Source of the DNA: Mesorhabditis belari
Taxonomy: Eukaryota; Nematoda; Chromadorea; Rhabditida; Rhabditidae
Length of the DNA: 64,000 nt
Direction: 5' to 3'
NCBI GenBank assembly: GCA_958450365.1
Contig: CAUEEP010000735.1
Location: 2,478,001-2,542,000, forward strand
Made by a program: the position numbers and the translations under genes. The notes under the pieces were generated by a model. The model was not told the DNA's origin, searched no databases, and worked only from the letters and a program-made list of their open reading frames with translations. Of the stretch, positions 33,901 through 43,775 are shown piece by piece. Position 1 is the first letter of the stretch. The number at the start of each line of letters is the position of its first letter.

Positions 33901-35526
33901 CTAAACATAAACAAAGGGGACTCAAAAATGATTCCTTTATAACGCTTCTCTAGCTTCCGACCAGAGATCGCCTCTTGGCCTAGTGGATAAAGGCCTAGTC
34001 CGCCCTACTTTTATCCTCGGGTTCAATTCCGCCCACTTCAATTTCAATTCCGCAAAATCTTTTTTTTTTCGAAACATTTTGTTTTTAATAGCTTTATTCA
34101 CCATTTCTTGTGTTACTACTGTGTTTCCAAACTGATACACAATTGAAAGGAGTGTTGGAGATCGTGAATGTCAATCCATTGCATCAGAATCTACTTCCTT
34201 TCAATCAGAATAGTCAAAAATCTCTTTGATTTCATTTTTAAATTCCCCTTTCCTTTAAATCAGAAAGGATTATATCAATTTGTTATTATCTATTTGATAA
34301 TAGATAATAGATATTTAGATTTAGATTTAGATATTTTACTTATAAATTAGAATATTTCGAATATAATCTAGATGCTTTTTGGAAGTTTTATCTTAAAGTC
34401 TGATATTTTATTTGAAATTTTACGATGTTTTTAGAAATGGATCCAAAAAGTGCTCCATATTTATGGTTTAATTGGTATCCAAAAATGGCAAGAACTCTTG
34501 AGTTCGAGATTCTCGATGAGTAAGTATTGATCTTCACGACAAAAGATTTTAAAACTAGAAAGTTGTTTTGAAAAATGAATTTTCCGAGTCCTGAGTTTGA
34601 GCTGGTTTACTTGGCTTCAGCTGGTTTGCAGGGCTTCAGCTGGTTTACAGGGCTTGAGCTGGTTGCAGGGCTTCAGCTGGTTTACAAGGCTTGAGCTGGT
34701 TTACAGGGCTTGAGCTGGTTTACTTGGCTTCAGCTGGTTTACTTGGCTTGAGCTGGTTGCAGGGCTTCAGCTGGTTTACAAGGCTTCAGCTGGTTCCCTT
34801 GGCTTCAGCTGGTTTACTTGGATTCAGCTGGTTTACAGGGCTTCAGCTGGTTTACAAGGCTTCAGCTGGTTCCTTGGCTTCAGCTGGTTTACTTGGATTC
34901 AGCCGGTTTACTTGGCTTCAGCCGGTTTACTTGGCTTCAGCTGGTTCCTTGGCTTCAGCTGGTTTACTTGGATTCAGCTGGCTTACAAGGCTTCAGCTGG
35001 TTTACAGGGCTTCAGCTGGTTCCCTTGGCTTCAGCTGGTTTACAAGGCTTGAGCTGGTTTACTTGGCTTGAGCTGGCTTACAGGGCTTGAGCTGGTTCCC
35101 TTGGCTTGAGCTAGTTTATGGGAAAAAGTTTTAAAAATGCTTTCAAAGATCAAAAATCCATATCAGATTGAATCGAATCGATCCAACGAATCAAACGATG
35201 GAAGAGTTGCAAAAAGTTGTTCACGATCGTGCAATCAAAAAGTGTTTGAATTGTCAGGTGAGTTGTGAAAAAAGGTTTTAAAAGTTTAAAAGTCGTTGAG
35301 TAGTTGATATTTGCTTAAATTTACAATTTTTTTATTGGTCTATTGTCTGGAAAAGATTTTTAATAATCAATAAATCAATAATCAATTGATTATTGATAAT
35401 CTCTTCCAGACAATTTTGACTTCAATCGATGGCCCATCCGATTCATATTCTGATGGAAAAGAGCCATCTCCAGCCGGTCGATTGATTCGAATATTCTCGA
35501 AAATCTCTGTTTTTATCGGTTTTTAA
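27943..35526 (+). CDS. Secreted, N-glycosylation-rich protein of unknown family
   Basis: Eleven exons join in phase into 444 codons: 27943-28032, 29631-29815, 30695-30830, 31091-31219, 31267-31392, 32172-32288, 32358-32476, 32814-32953, 34435-34519, 35167-35257, 35410-35526. The start has a clear signal peptide (MKYFLNLLLFYFLIILA). The middle (residues about 30-260) is mostly charged and probably helical, with long Lys/Glu/Gln stretches. Several N-glycosylation sequons are visible (NLS, NAT, NLT, NYT, NKT, NQT). A CLNC pair lies near the C-terminus, and the last residues (RIFSKISVFIGF) are weakly hydrophobic. I do not recognise the family. The first intron carries a TA-flanked element 24 nt after the donor and a piggyBac remnant. 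Later introns carry several minisatellites, two of which recur elsewhere in the window. The first donor (GTCAGT) and the exon 2 donor (GTTTAG) are weak but phase is kept. Confidence 0.8.
28056..28286. mobile_element. TA-flanked repeat with TACCGTAAA ends
   Basis: Starts TACCGTAAACGAAAGACCCC and ends TACAGTATTTACGGTA, 24 nt after the exon 1 donor of the secreted-protein gene. A partial relative is at about 61965-62000. Confidence 0.6.
28461..29400 (+). repeat. AAAGGGTTATT array split by a piggyBac element
   Basis: Units of 11-12 bp (AAAGGGTTATT, AAAAGGCTATT) lie at 28461-28500 and 29238-29400 on both sides of the insertion. Confidence 0.85.
28504..29237 (-). mobile_element. piggyBac-type element with partial transposase
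   Basis: Inverted ends CCCATTCGAAAC / GTTTCGAATGGG, with TTAA on the right and TTAG on the left, fit piggyBac's TTAA target. On the minus strand the transposase N-terminal domain is readable: FGFDFSTFQDPIDYYSYFID and DDKLINMLVGESNKHGK at about 29000-29130, then LPRIRDYWSS, SRAKFESILRNLRFCDN and DRLYKIRAIM at 28674-28922. The catalytic Asp region is missing. Palindromes with CTGCAGCGA lie near one end. Confidence 0.8.
29866..30233. mobile_element. Fold-back element with a tRNA-like core
   Basis: Ends TTTCGGACTCTTTAA / TTAAGGAGTCCGAATT are inverted, and GGATAGTCTGTTAGACTACC pairs with a reverse copy at about 30140-30170. GGCCTAGTGGATAGTC resembles a tRNA A box. Confidence 0.65.
30316..30625 (+). 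repeat. 25-bp minisatellite (GGCCAGCTTGATTGGCCAGG)
   Basis: About 12 units; AAAAGGCCAGCTTGATTGGC with variants. Confidence 0.9.
31470..32110 (+). repeat. Cassette B: 13-bp minisatellite GCTCTAGATGCGA with left flank, copy 1
   Basis: Flank 31470-31724 (CCTGTCTCTGGATAGGGTTA, GGGATGATCAATAAGG) plus array 31725-32110, in an intron of the 444-residue gene. The same flank and array occur at 38266-38870. Confidence 0.9.
32495..32570 (+). other. Degenerate tRNA-like sequence
   Basis: GATGGCCGACTGGCTAAGAG and GGTTCAATCC; same family as 15503 and 55928. Confidence 0.45.
32950..33300 (+). repeat. Three tandem units of about 120 bp including an exon-end copy
   Basis: GATGGGTGAGATTGGA, which spans the exon 32814-32953 donor, recurs as AAGATGGGTGAGATTGGA. 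Each unit ends in AACAAGGTGTCCCGAAAGTT, a transposon-end-like motif. Confidence 0.8.
33470..34185. repeat. Direct and inverted copies of a 110-bp segment
   Basis: CAACACTCCTTTCAATTGTG through CGTTCAACTGATC occurs at about 33488-33575 and 33808-33882, and its start occurs inverted at about 34120-34165. A tRNA-like sequence (GGCCTAGTGGATAAAGGC, GGGTTCAATTCC) lies at 33968-34032. Confidence 0.7.
34595..35117 (+). repeat. Cassette C: 17-19-bp minisatellite (GCTTCAGCTGGTTTACTTG), copy 1
   Basis: About 28 units in the intron before exon 35167. Its right flank and the first bases of that exon recur with the same array at 41935-42330. Confidence 0.9.
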
Positions 35527-35531
35527 ATAAA
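35526..35531 (+). terminator. AATAAA overlapping a stop codon
   Basis: The hexamer begins on the last base of the TAA stop of the 444-residue secreted protein, so the 3' UTR would be extremely short if this signal is used. Confidence 0.45.
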
Positions 35532-35719
35532 TTTATTTCAATTTTCTTCTTTTCTACATAAAAAAACACTTTAAACAACTTTTTAAATCACTTTTTAAAT
35601 CACTTTCAATCACTTTTTAAATAACAATTTCAAATTTGAATAATTTGAATAATTTGAACCATTTTTCCTTCATACGTCATGTATTTCTCGTCACTTTACA
35701 TCTCGCTTACCAGAAGAAG

Positions 35720-36370
35720 TTCTAGCTTTGTTAGCTAGCCTTTTACTAAAGCTTGTTTAGAGCCTGACTCCCTGACTCTTGATCCATGAAATTGTCTTTA
35801 GAACAAGTCTGTTTAGAAACTGACTTCTTGACTCTTGTTCCATGAAATTCTCTTTAGAATAAGCCTGCTCTATTGACTGTAAAGTCAGGGAAAAAGCTTG
35901 AGCTCTAGCTTTGTTAGCTAGCCTTTTACTAAAGCTTGTTTAGAGCCTGACTCCCTGACTCTTGATCCATGAAATCCATGAAATTCTCTTTAGAACAAGC
36001 CCTGTTCGTGAATCATTGAATCGTGAATCGTGAATTGGATGCAGACCTGAGAACTAGCCAAGTACAAGCTTGGGTTTTGGATTGATGAGTTTAAGAAATG
36101 ATTCACGAACAGGGCTTGTTTTAAAGACAATTTCATGGATTTCATGGATCAAGAGTCAAGAAGTCAGTTTCTAATCTGGCCTTAGTAAAAGGCTAGCTAA
36201 CAAAGCTAGAGCTCAAGCTTTTTCCCTGGCTTTACAGTCAATAGAGCAGGCTTATTCTAAAGAGAATTTCATGGATCAAGAGTCAAGAAGTCAGTTTCTA
36301 AACAGACTTGTTCTAAAGACAATTTCATGGATCAAGAGTCAGGAAGTCAGATTAAAGCATTAGAACAAGC
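35720..36370. repeat. Large imperfect inverted repeat
   Basis: About 280 bp on each side (TTAGCTAGCCTTTTACTAAA left, TTTAGTAAAAGGC-type right; CATGAAATTCTCTTTAGAA both ways) around a centre near 36055. Located just after the 444-residue gene. Confidence 0.75.
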
Positions 36371-36500
36371 CCTGTTCTAATGCTTTAACTTTTCAGAATC
36401 ACCTATTTTACAAAAAGCAATGAGCAAACACTCAATGCCAAGAAGCTAATCGCAAAAAGTTCAGTTAAAAAGTTCTGTGAAAGTTATTAAAGTGTTTAAA

Positions 36501-37585
36501 TATTAGGGTGGTGCAAAAGAAACTGTCGATGGGTATCAGCTCTCATTTATCAGAAACGATGCTAGCGGCATTATTTTTTTAAATGTTTTTTTTCGTATAT
36601 TTGTTTGCTATTTATTTCGACATTTGAATTTTTTGGTTATTGTTTATTTTATTTTGGGTGTTTATTGTGCTACGAGCAGCATGACTGTTTAACTTCAAAA
36701 TTGGAAAGTCTGCTGCCGAATCGCATCGTCCTGTGCTCGCATCGTTCTGTGCTGATTTCAGAGATGGCAGTTCGTCTCTTAGTCAGTGTCAGACTTGGTT
36801 TCAACAGTTCCGAGAGGGAGATGAGGCTTGGGAAGATTACGAGCACCGTTCGAGGCCAGAAGTCGTGAACGAAGCCAAGCTGAGAGACGTTATTCAGGCC
36901 GATCCATGCCAATCTGCTCGAGGTCTTGCGAAAATATTCCATTGTGATCATGTCACCATCGAATGCCATCTTCATTCGAAAGAAAATTCGTTGTGGAAGA
37001 TGGGTTCCTCATCAACACAGTGATGCTAACCTCGCATCCCGCATTTCCATCGCTGGTATTTCCCTGAATCGTGCAAAGAATAGCGGATCTCTTGATTCTA
37101 TCGTGACATCGGATGAGAAATGGATTGCATACGACAACTTTACGCAAGAACGACAGTGGTTGAGCGCTGGCGGACGTGCTGTTCCAACTCCAAGGCCCGA
37201 AATCCACGGGAAGAAGATCTTATTGATTGTATGGTGGAACATCAAGGGTTTGGTGTACTTTGAATTACGGGGACATGGAAAAACGGTCACTTCAACATGT
37301 TGCAAAAATCACGCAGCAGAAAATCGAAGAATTTGGATGGGAAGTCCTGCCTCACCCTCATGTTTCAACGATTCCGAGAGGGAGATGAGGCTTTGGAAGA
37401 TTACGAGCAAGGTTCGAGGCCAGAAGTCGTGAACGAAGCCAAGCTGAGAGACGTTATTCAGGCCGATCCATGCCAATCTGCTCGAGATCTTGCGAAAATA
37501 TTCCATTGTGATTGTCACCATCGAATGCCATCTTTTTTTTTTAATTTACCGTCAAATCGGCAGTTTCTTTTGCACTACCCTAATA
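36501..37585 (+). mobile_element. Chimeric mariner element with duplicated N-terminal coding part
   Basis: Ends TATTAGGGTGGTGCAAAAGA / TCTTTTGCACTACCCTAATA. Reading frames give FQQFREGDEAWEDYE, LRDVIQADPCQSARGLAKIF, SDEKWIAYDN (first catalytic Asp) and ILLIVWWNIKGLVYFELRG. The second half of the gene is then replaced by another copy of REGDEALEDYE to SARDLAKIFHCD. The second and third catalytic Asp are missing. Confidence 0.85.
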
Positions 37586-37860
37586 GTTGCTTAAATAGTG
37601 AATACAGACAAATCTCTTTATAAAAACTCTCGATATAACGATAACAGGTAACAGCTTGACTATCGTCGTAATCCATTCATAATATTATCCATTCATAATG
37701 TTATCAAAATTCTCTTTGTCCTTAATCCCGGGGTCATCATCAAATCATTTCCTAAACCAGCTTTCACCTAAAAATCCTGAAAATGATAAAGGAAAAACTT
37801 GAAAGGCCGAATTCTTTATCCAAATCATCACCTAAGCTTTTCCATTTCTCAACTTTTTTC

Positions 37861-37911
37861 TTTCTTTTCTTTCTTTCTATCTATCTCTCTTTCTATCTCT
37901 CTATCTATCTT

Positions 37912-37943
<32 letters not shown>

Positions 37944-38000
37944 CCTATCTTTCTATCTATCTTTCTTTCATTCTATCTTTCTTTCTTTCTTTTCTATCTT
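37861..38000 (+). repeat. TTTC/TATC pyrimidine microsatellite
   Basis: Mixed TTTC and TATC tetramers upstream of the 151-residue gene. Confidence 0.9.
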
Positions 38001-38113
38001 CCTTTGATTTTCCATCGAAAACCTGTCTTCCTCAGTCAGATTTTCTTAAGATTCCCTCTCTTTTATCCTTTCTTTAACCTCGACATTAGCCATTTTCATC
38101 CAAAAACGATCAA

Positions 38114-38123
38114 TTTTTTTCAG
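38114..38123 (+). promoter_or_regulatory. Probable spliced-leader trans-splice acceptor
   Basis: TTTTTTTCAG is a strong nematode 3' splice site seven bases before the ATG at 38131, with no upstream exon visible. This is the usual arrangement for SL trans-splicing. Confidence 0.55.
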
Positions 38124-38130
38124 TAAAACA

Positions 38131-40872
38131 ATGAAATTTCTATATTTTTTCCTTATTTTATTACCGATACTCGTTTCTGCAAAAAATGCTCTTCATAAAA
38201 CGAAAAAGTATAAGTGTATTGAAGTCGAAGATGATAAAGATGATGTGAGTTTTTTCTTTTTCTTTTGATCCGATCCCTGTCTCTGGGTAGGGTTAGAAAG
38301 TTACCAAGATCGAAGAAAGTTAGAGCCAAGTTCTGGTTAGACTAGAGCCAGACTAGGGCTTGATCAGGGATGATCAATAAGGCAGAGCCATGTTTGAAGT
38401 TAGGTACAGATCAGGGTTAAGCCAGGGTCGATTCAGGCTTAGGTTCAGGCTCTGGGCGAGGTCTGTTTTACTCTAGCTCTAGATGCGAGCTCTAGATGCG
38501 AGCTCTAGATGCGAGCTCTAGATGCGAGCTCTAGATGCGAGCTCTAGATGCGAGCTCTAGATGCGAGCTCTAGATGCGAGCTCTAGATGCGAGCTCTAGA
38601 AGCGAGCTCTAGATGCGAGCTCTAGATGCGAGCTCTAGATGCGAGCTCTGTTTTGCTTAGCCCTAGATGCTAGCTCTGTTCTGTCCAGCTCTAGATGCGA
38701 GCTCTGTCTTGCTCAGCTCTAGATGCGAAATCTGTTTTACTCTAGCTCTAGATGAGAGCTCTAGATGCAAGCTCTAGAGGCGAGCTCTGTCTTGCTCAGC
38801 TCTAGATGCGAGCTCTGTTTTAGATCAGGTTAGACTAGAGCCAGACTAGGGCTTGATCAGGGATGATCAATAAGGATGATAAAGATGATGTGAGTTTTTC
38901 TTTTTCTTTTGATTTAGCTGAATTTCAACATTTTAAATCAATTCAACTACCCAGTTTTGATATTATAAACAAGATTTCTGACTCCTTAAATGACTTCCTT
39001 TATTTTCATTTACGTTAATAGTAGCTAAGAGTAGTTTAAACTGTCTTGGTCTTCATTTAAAAGCTGAAAAAAACCTAGGCTTTACTTAACCTAATAGTTT
39101 ACGGAACAATTTATAACTAAAAATGTTATCGTAGTTGATTTGAGCATGATGCTTACCGTATTTTCTCTAATAGTAGTGCACCCTGAGCTTTGCCTAAATT
39201 CCTCGAAATCTCGAGAACCGCTTATCAGAACCTATCGATGTGGGGGCGAAAAATGTAGCTAACGATGAGATCTAGCTGAGGATTAGAGTGTTGAGCTTCT
39301 GGGAAAGCTTAGAAGCCGTAAAATAGTCACCAACTCGGCTCGCTTGGGTGCACTAATATTAGAGAAAATACGGTAAATGGATTCCAAATTCTTCAAACTC
39401 AATCAAGCAAGGCTTTTCCTTTGCCAGAGAGCCTTTGACTTGAATCTAGTGCGCCAGAATATCGTATTTTCCCTACTAGTAGTGCACCCTGAGCTTTGCC
39501 TAAATTCCTCGAAATCTCGAGAACCGCTTATCAGAACCTATCGATGTGGGGTCGGAAAATGTAGCTGATGATGAGACTAGCTGAGGATTAGAGTGTTGAG
39601 CCTCTGGGAAAGCTTAGAAGCCGTAAAATAGTCACCAACTCGGCTCGCTTGGGTGCACTAATATTAGAGAAAATACGGTATTATTTGCCTTATTACTGGC
39701 TTGGTTTGGATAAAGTCCCTGCTAGAACCTGACTCACAGGTATGATTGAAATATCTTCGGCTAGATACCGTATTCTCTCTAATAGTAGTGCACCTTAAGC
39801 CTTGCCTAAATTCCTCGAAATCTCGAGAACCGCTTATCAGAACCTATCAATGTGGGGTTGGAAAATGTAGCTAACGATGAGATCTAGTGGGGGATTAGAG
39901 TGTTGAGCTTCTGGGAAAGCTTAGAAACCGTAAAATAGTCATCAACTCGGCTCAGCTGGGTGCATACTATTAGAGAGAATACGGTATTCATTTATGATTA
40001 CTTTCCATTCTTATCATTCCTCTGCCGCTATGGTTGAGTGATTAGGAGCCTATCATAGTCCAGAAGTCACAAGAGTCCACGGGTTCGATCCCAACTCCTA
40101 GAAAATGGCTTTTTCTGCACTTTTCTGCAATATCTTTAGTTGTAGACAAATCAATCATTAATTGCTCTGTATAATTCTGTAAACAAATACAGAACTAGTT
40201 CTGTATTTGTTTGTGTTGAATAAATCTATATTTTCCATTCCAGGCCACTCACTACGGATGGAATCGAGCCGATGAGGAGTTGAAGAGTATCGGAAGTATG
40301 CATTCAGCGCCACTAATCCCAGCTCTTACACCAACACCCTATGAACCCGTTAGTTTAATTCTTATCCAATATTTTGCCCAGTAAGACGTAAAGCTGTTCC
40401 CTGGTAACGGGATTCGATGTAGTCTATTGTTACAGCGCTAGACCTAGACGCTAGACCTAGTACGCTAGACCCATAAGCTTGTCAGCAAGAAGTCGCGGGT
40501 TTGAATCCCAGCTCCAATCGACCGGTCGATCGATCTCCAATCGATCCAACTGCAATTTATTCGATTATCTATCTATTTACAAAGCTTTACAGCTTCAAGC
40601 CACCACTCTGCCAACAAATATTCCTAAAGATCATAAAGGAAGGCCATTGATTTTATCACCACAACACTGTGCCCAGGTGAGAAACGATCTTTAAAAGTCG
40701 TTAAAATCAATGTTTTTAGGTCAAGAAATACGCTGACATGTACAATGTGAGCGATGTTTTATCATGGGTGAAACAGAATTGTCATTTTGCGCAAATGTTT
40801 GTCCCTGAGGCGACATGTGAAGAAGTGAATATATTAGTGGCCAGCTGTTATACCAATCATTATCTTCAATAA
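38131..40872 (+). CDS. Small secreted cysteine-containing protein, unknown family
   Basis: Four exons, 38131-38244, 40244-40348, 40593-40676 and 40720-40872, give 151 residues with all junctions in phase 0. The N-terminus is a signal peptide (MKFLYFFLILLPILVSA). The mature part has a Lys-rich start, an acidic patch (VEDDKDD), a Pro-rich stretch (IPALTPTPYEP) and five cysteines (KYKC, QHC, QNC, ATC, ASC), four of them in the C-terminal 60 residues. I do not recognise a domain. Intron 1 (about 2 kb) holds a minisatellite cassette shared with the upstream secreted-protein gene, a truncated copy of the end of exon 1, three MITE copies and a tRNA-like sequence. The ATG lies just after a trans-splice-like acceptor. 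Confidence 0.75.
38266..38870 (+). repeat. Cassette B, copy 2
   Basis: Same flank (CCTGTCTCTGGGTAGGGTTA) and 13-bp GCTCTAGATGCGA array as 31470-32110, followed by a second piece of the flank (AGGGATGATCAATAAGG). In intron 1 of the 151-residue gene. Confidence 0.9.
38873..38915 (+). pseudogene. Copy of the end of exon 1 and its donor
   Basis: GATGATAAAGATGATGTGAG and the following pyrimidine run repeat 38228-38268 on the far side of cassette B. Confidence 0.85.
39154..39375 (+). mobile_element. CTCTAATAGTAGTGCACC MITE, full copy
   Basis: 222 bp, ends TACCGTATTTTCTC / GAGAAAATACGGTA; the TA at each end is probably the target site. Confidence 0.85.
39460..39680 (+). mobile_element. CTCTAATAGTAGTGCACC MITE, full copy
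   Basis: 221 bp, very similar to the copy at 39154. Confidence 0.85.
39766..39986 (+). mobile_element. CTCTAATAGTAGTGCACC MITE, full copy
   Basis: 221 bp, third copy in the same intron. Confidence 0.85.
40022..40102 (+). other. Degenerate tRNA-like sequence
   Basis: TATGGTTGAGTGATTAGGAG and GGGTTCGATCCC. Another possible one (TCGCGGGTTTGAATCCC) lies at about 40455-40520. Confidence 0.4.
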
Positions 40873-40873
40873 A
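40868..40873 (+). terminator. AATAAA overlapping a stop codon
   Basis: The hexamer contains the TAA stop of the 151-residue secreted protein, again implying a very short 3' UTR. Confidence 0.45.
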
Positions 40874-40912
40874 TATGTACAGCTTATTGGAAATTAATAC
40901 AAAGCCATTTTT

Positions 40913-41260
40913 GGGTTACTGTAGCTCGGAACTGTACAGGGATACTGTAATTCGAAACTGTACAGGTTACTCTAGCTAGGATTCGGACTGTAGGGTTACT
41001 GAGCACAAAACTGTACGGGTTTACTGTAGCTCCAAACTGTGCAGGGGCACTGTAGCTAGAATTTGGACTGTAGGGTTACTGTAGCTAAAAAATGTACAGG
41101 GTTACTGTAGCTCGAAACTGTGCAGGGGTACTGTAGCTAGAATTTGGACTGTAGTTACTGTAGCTCATGACTGGCTACTGTAGCTCATGTGGTTACTGTA
41201 GCTCATGACTGTACAGGGTTACTGTAGCTCGAAACTGTACAGGTTACTGTAGCTCGTTAG
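40913..41260 (+). repeat. About 25-bp repeat (TACTGTAGCTCGAAACTGTA)
   Basis: Irregular units with CAGGG spacers just downstream of the 151-residue gene. Confidence 0.85.
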
Positions 41261-41477
41261 AACATTCATCAGCTAGCCAGATGAGATCAGCACATTATAA
41301 AGTTCAGAAACTGTATAAACCTTAGATTTTAAAGGTGTTTAAGGTGTGAGTCTGAAGGATTTGGAGAAGTTAAACCATAATCCTTTCACTTTTCGATTTA
41401 CAATCAAACAGCAGTGTTTAGTTAAGATCAGGAAAGGATAAGAAGGAAAAGGGACTAAAGAAGATGGGATTAAAGGT

Positions 41478-42455
41478 CACCATATGCTTCTTTTCTCACC
41501 ATTCATGAAATATTTGAGAGTGAAGAAGAGATGAACAATGAACAGATGAAGAAATGAAGAAATTCAATTTGGCTTTATAGCGAGCCGATGAAGGATTTCA
41601 GCTGAAGACGAAGCCGAAGAAGTCTCAAATTTTTTCGCTAGCGAAACCTTCTTCGGCTAGCCGATTAAGTCTCAGAGACTTCTCCGGCTAGCCGATTAAG
41701 TCTCAGAGACTTCTTCGGCTGACCTCATCGGCTCGACAATATAATAAGTGAAAGAGAAGGAAAGAAGGGGATTAAGGTCACCATATGCTTCTTTTCTCAC
41801 CATTGATGAAATATTTGAGACTGAAGAAGAGATGAACAATGAACAGATGAAGAAATGAACAAATTTCACAATTTCTATCAATATTCTATCAATTTTGGCT
41901 TTTATATAATACTAGGTTGATAAGAATTTACAGGGCTTGAGCTGGTTTACTTGGCTTGAGCTGGTTGCAGGGCTTCAGCTGGTTTACTTGGCTTGAGCTG
42001 GCTTACAGGGCTTGAGCTGGTTTACTTGGCTTCACCTGGCTTACAGGGCTTGAGCTGGTTTACTTGGCTCAGCTGGCTTACAGGGCTTGAGCTGGTTTAC
42101 TTGGCTTCACCTGGCTTACAGGGCTTGAGCTGGTTTACTTGGCTTGAGCTGGCTTACAGGGCTTGAGCTGGTTTACTTGGCTTCACCTGGCTTACAGGGC
42201 TTGAGCTGGCTTACTTGGCTTCAGCTGGCTTACAGGGCTTGAGCTGGTTTACTTGGCTTGAGCTGGTTTACAGAAAAAAGTTCAAAAAAGGCTTTCAAAG
42301 ATCAAAAATCCATATCAGATTGAATCACCATATGCTTCTCTTCTCACCATTGATGAAATATTTGAGAGTGAAGAAGAGATGAACAAAGATCACAATTTCT
42401 ATTAATATTCTATCAATTTTGGCTTTTATATAATACTAGGTTGATAAGAAAGTTT
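41478..42455. repeat. Interspersed direct repeats around cassette C copy 2
   Basis: CACCATATGCTTCTTTTCTC occurs at about 41478, 41785 and 42325, and CAATTTTGGCTTTTATATAA at about 41890 and 42413. A CGAGCCGATGA / TCATCGGCTCG hairpin lies at 41581-41735. Confidence 0.75.
41935..42330 (+). repeat. Cassette C, copy 2, with an exon fragment
   Basis: The same GCTTGAGCTGGTTTACTTG array, followed by GATCAAAAATCCATATCAG and ATTGAATC. The latter are the acceptor and first bases of exon 35167 of another gene. Confidence 0.9.
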
Positions 42456-42894
42456 ATAGAAAGTTCATAGAAAAAGTTAGGAATCATTTTTATAATAAAA
42501 AAAAGTCAGCTTTTCAGTCTTTCTTTTGTTTTTCGTGTTTTTCGTGATGGATTTTGGGTTTTAGCCTTAGTGTGAAGAGGTTTCGAATGGGGTAGAGTGA
42601 TTGAAAAGAAAAATAAAAGAAAAAGAGAAAAGAGAATTGTCTTCTTCTTTTCTCATGCCTCCGCTATGTAAACATATCATTCAAATTCAGCGATCGAATG
42701 TTTGAAAAACCTTTTCTGAAACAAAAGACACCACCAATTTCGTCGCAATAATTTCTCTTCAACTTTCTCCTCTCTAACTTTTGCTTTTTCTTGGCGCAAA
42801 ACATTCTTCTACAGTTAATTTTGATCTTTTTGATCTATCTAATTGCAAACTGGTCTAAAACTTGGAGATTAAATCTCTCCCCAGCTAAGTCTTC

Positions 42895-43310
42895 TCATTT
42901 TTCCACTGGCAAATTTTCGCACTTAGGTGTTCCTATTTTGCGGATCAAAACCTGCTTCCACATTTCTCTATCCCTTGATATTGTCATCCAGTGTTTCCTA
43001 GCTTGATTCTTCCTGATTCGAAGTCTTTGACTTGCTCGACTTGCTTGTGCTGGTGGTTGCACTCTAGCCATCCTTTCTCTGACCGTCTCTGCCACTCTTG
43101 TGCTCCACCTCGTTGCTGGTCTTCTGGTCTTCTGGTTGCTGGACCTCTTCTGGTCTCGTGGTAGCCACTCTGTGATCCGTATCGTCCATCTGTCTGTTCT
43201 TCTGGCTACGTGGCCGGCCCATCTGAGTCTTCTTCCCTCGATCACTTCCACTGGATCTCTGAGTCCCGAGAGCTGGCGCATATCCGTACTTCTTAGGTCT
43301 TAGTCGAGCT
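42895..43310 (-). mobile_element. 3' end of a non-LTR retrotransposon (LINE)
   Basis: Minus-strand ORF with RRLRWAGHVARRTDRWTIRI and RRPATRWSTRVAE, the conserved C-terminal stretch of many RTE/CR1-type reverse-transcriptase proteins. The RT domain itself is missing. Confidence 0.75.
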
Positions 43311-43775
43311 GCGTCTTCCTATTTTTTTGATCTTTAAAACAGTAAATTCAATTAGCTTTCAACTATGCTTCAACTTTGCTTTATCAAATAGCGTAAACTT
43401 TCCAATCGATCAATTCATCATTTCGAATGTTCTCAAGAAATTTTTCTCTCAAAACTAATCAATAAATCTCTCCAGAAAATTCATTTCTAAATAATCCAAC
43501 AGAAAAGGTAAAAAATGAATCTACTGTAATCAATCTACCGTAATAGAAGGGCACTGTCGAATAGAAATTTCGAAAAACCCCGACTTTTCGAGTCGTCAAT
43601 TTGGGAAACATCGAGTGCTCCCCTATTTAAAAACGTTTTCTGGGACAAAGTATTACAAGAGCAAACAACATATAGGTACTTACCAAAACCAAACATAAAA
43701 TCAAACATTACGCCAGGGGGCCACCCAATACAAAGTTTAAAATTAGCGCATGGAAGGTTTTGTATGCACTGCCAC
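43311..43775. other. Spacer without recognised features
   Basis: AT-rich; no coding or repeat signal I can name. Confidence 0.5.
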
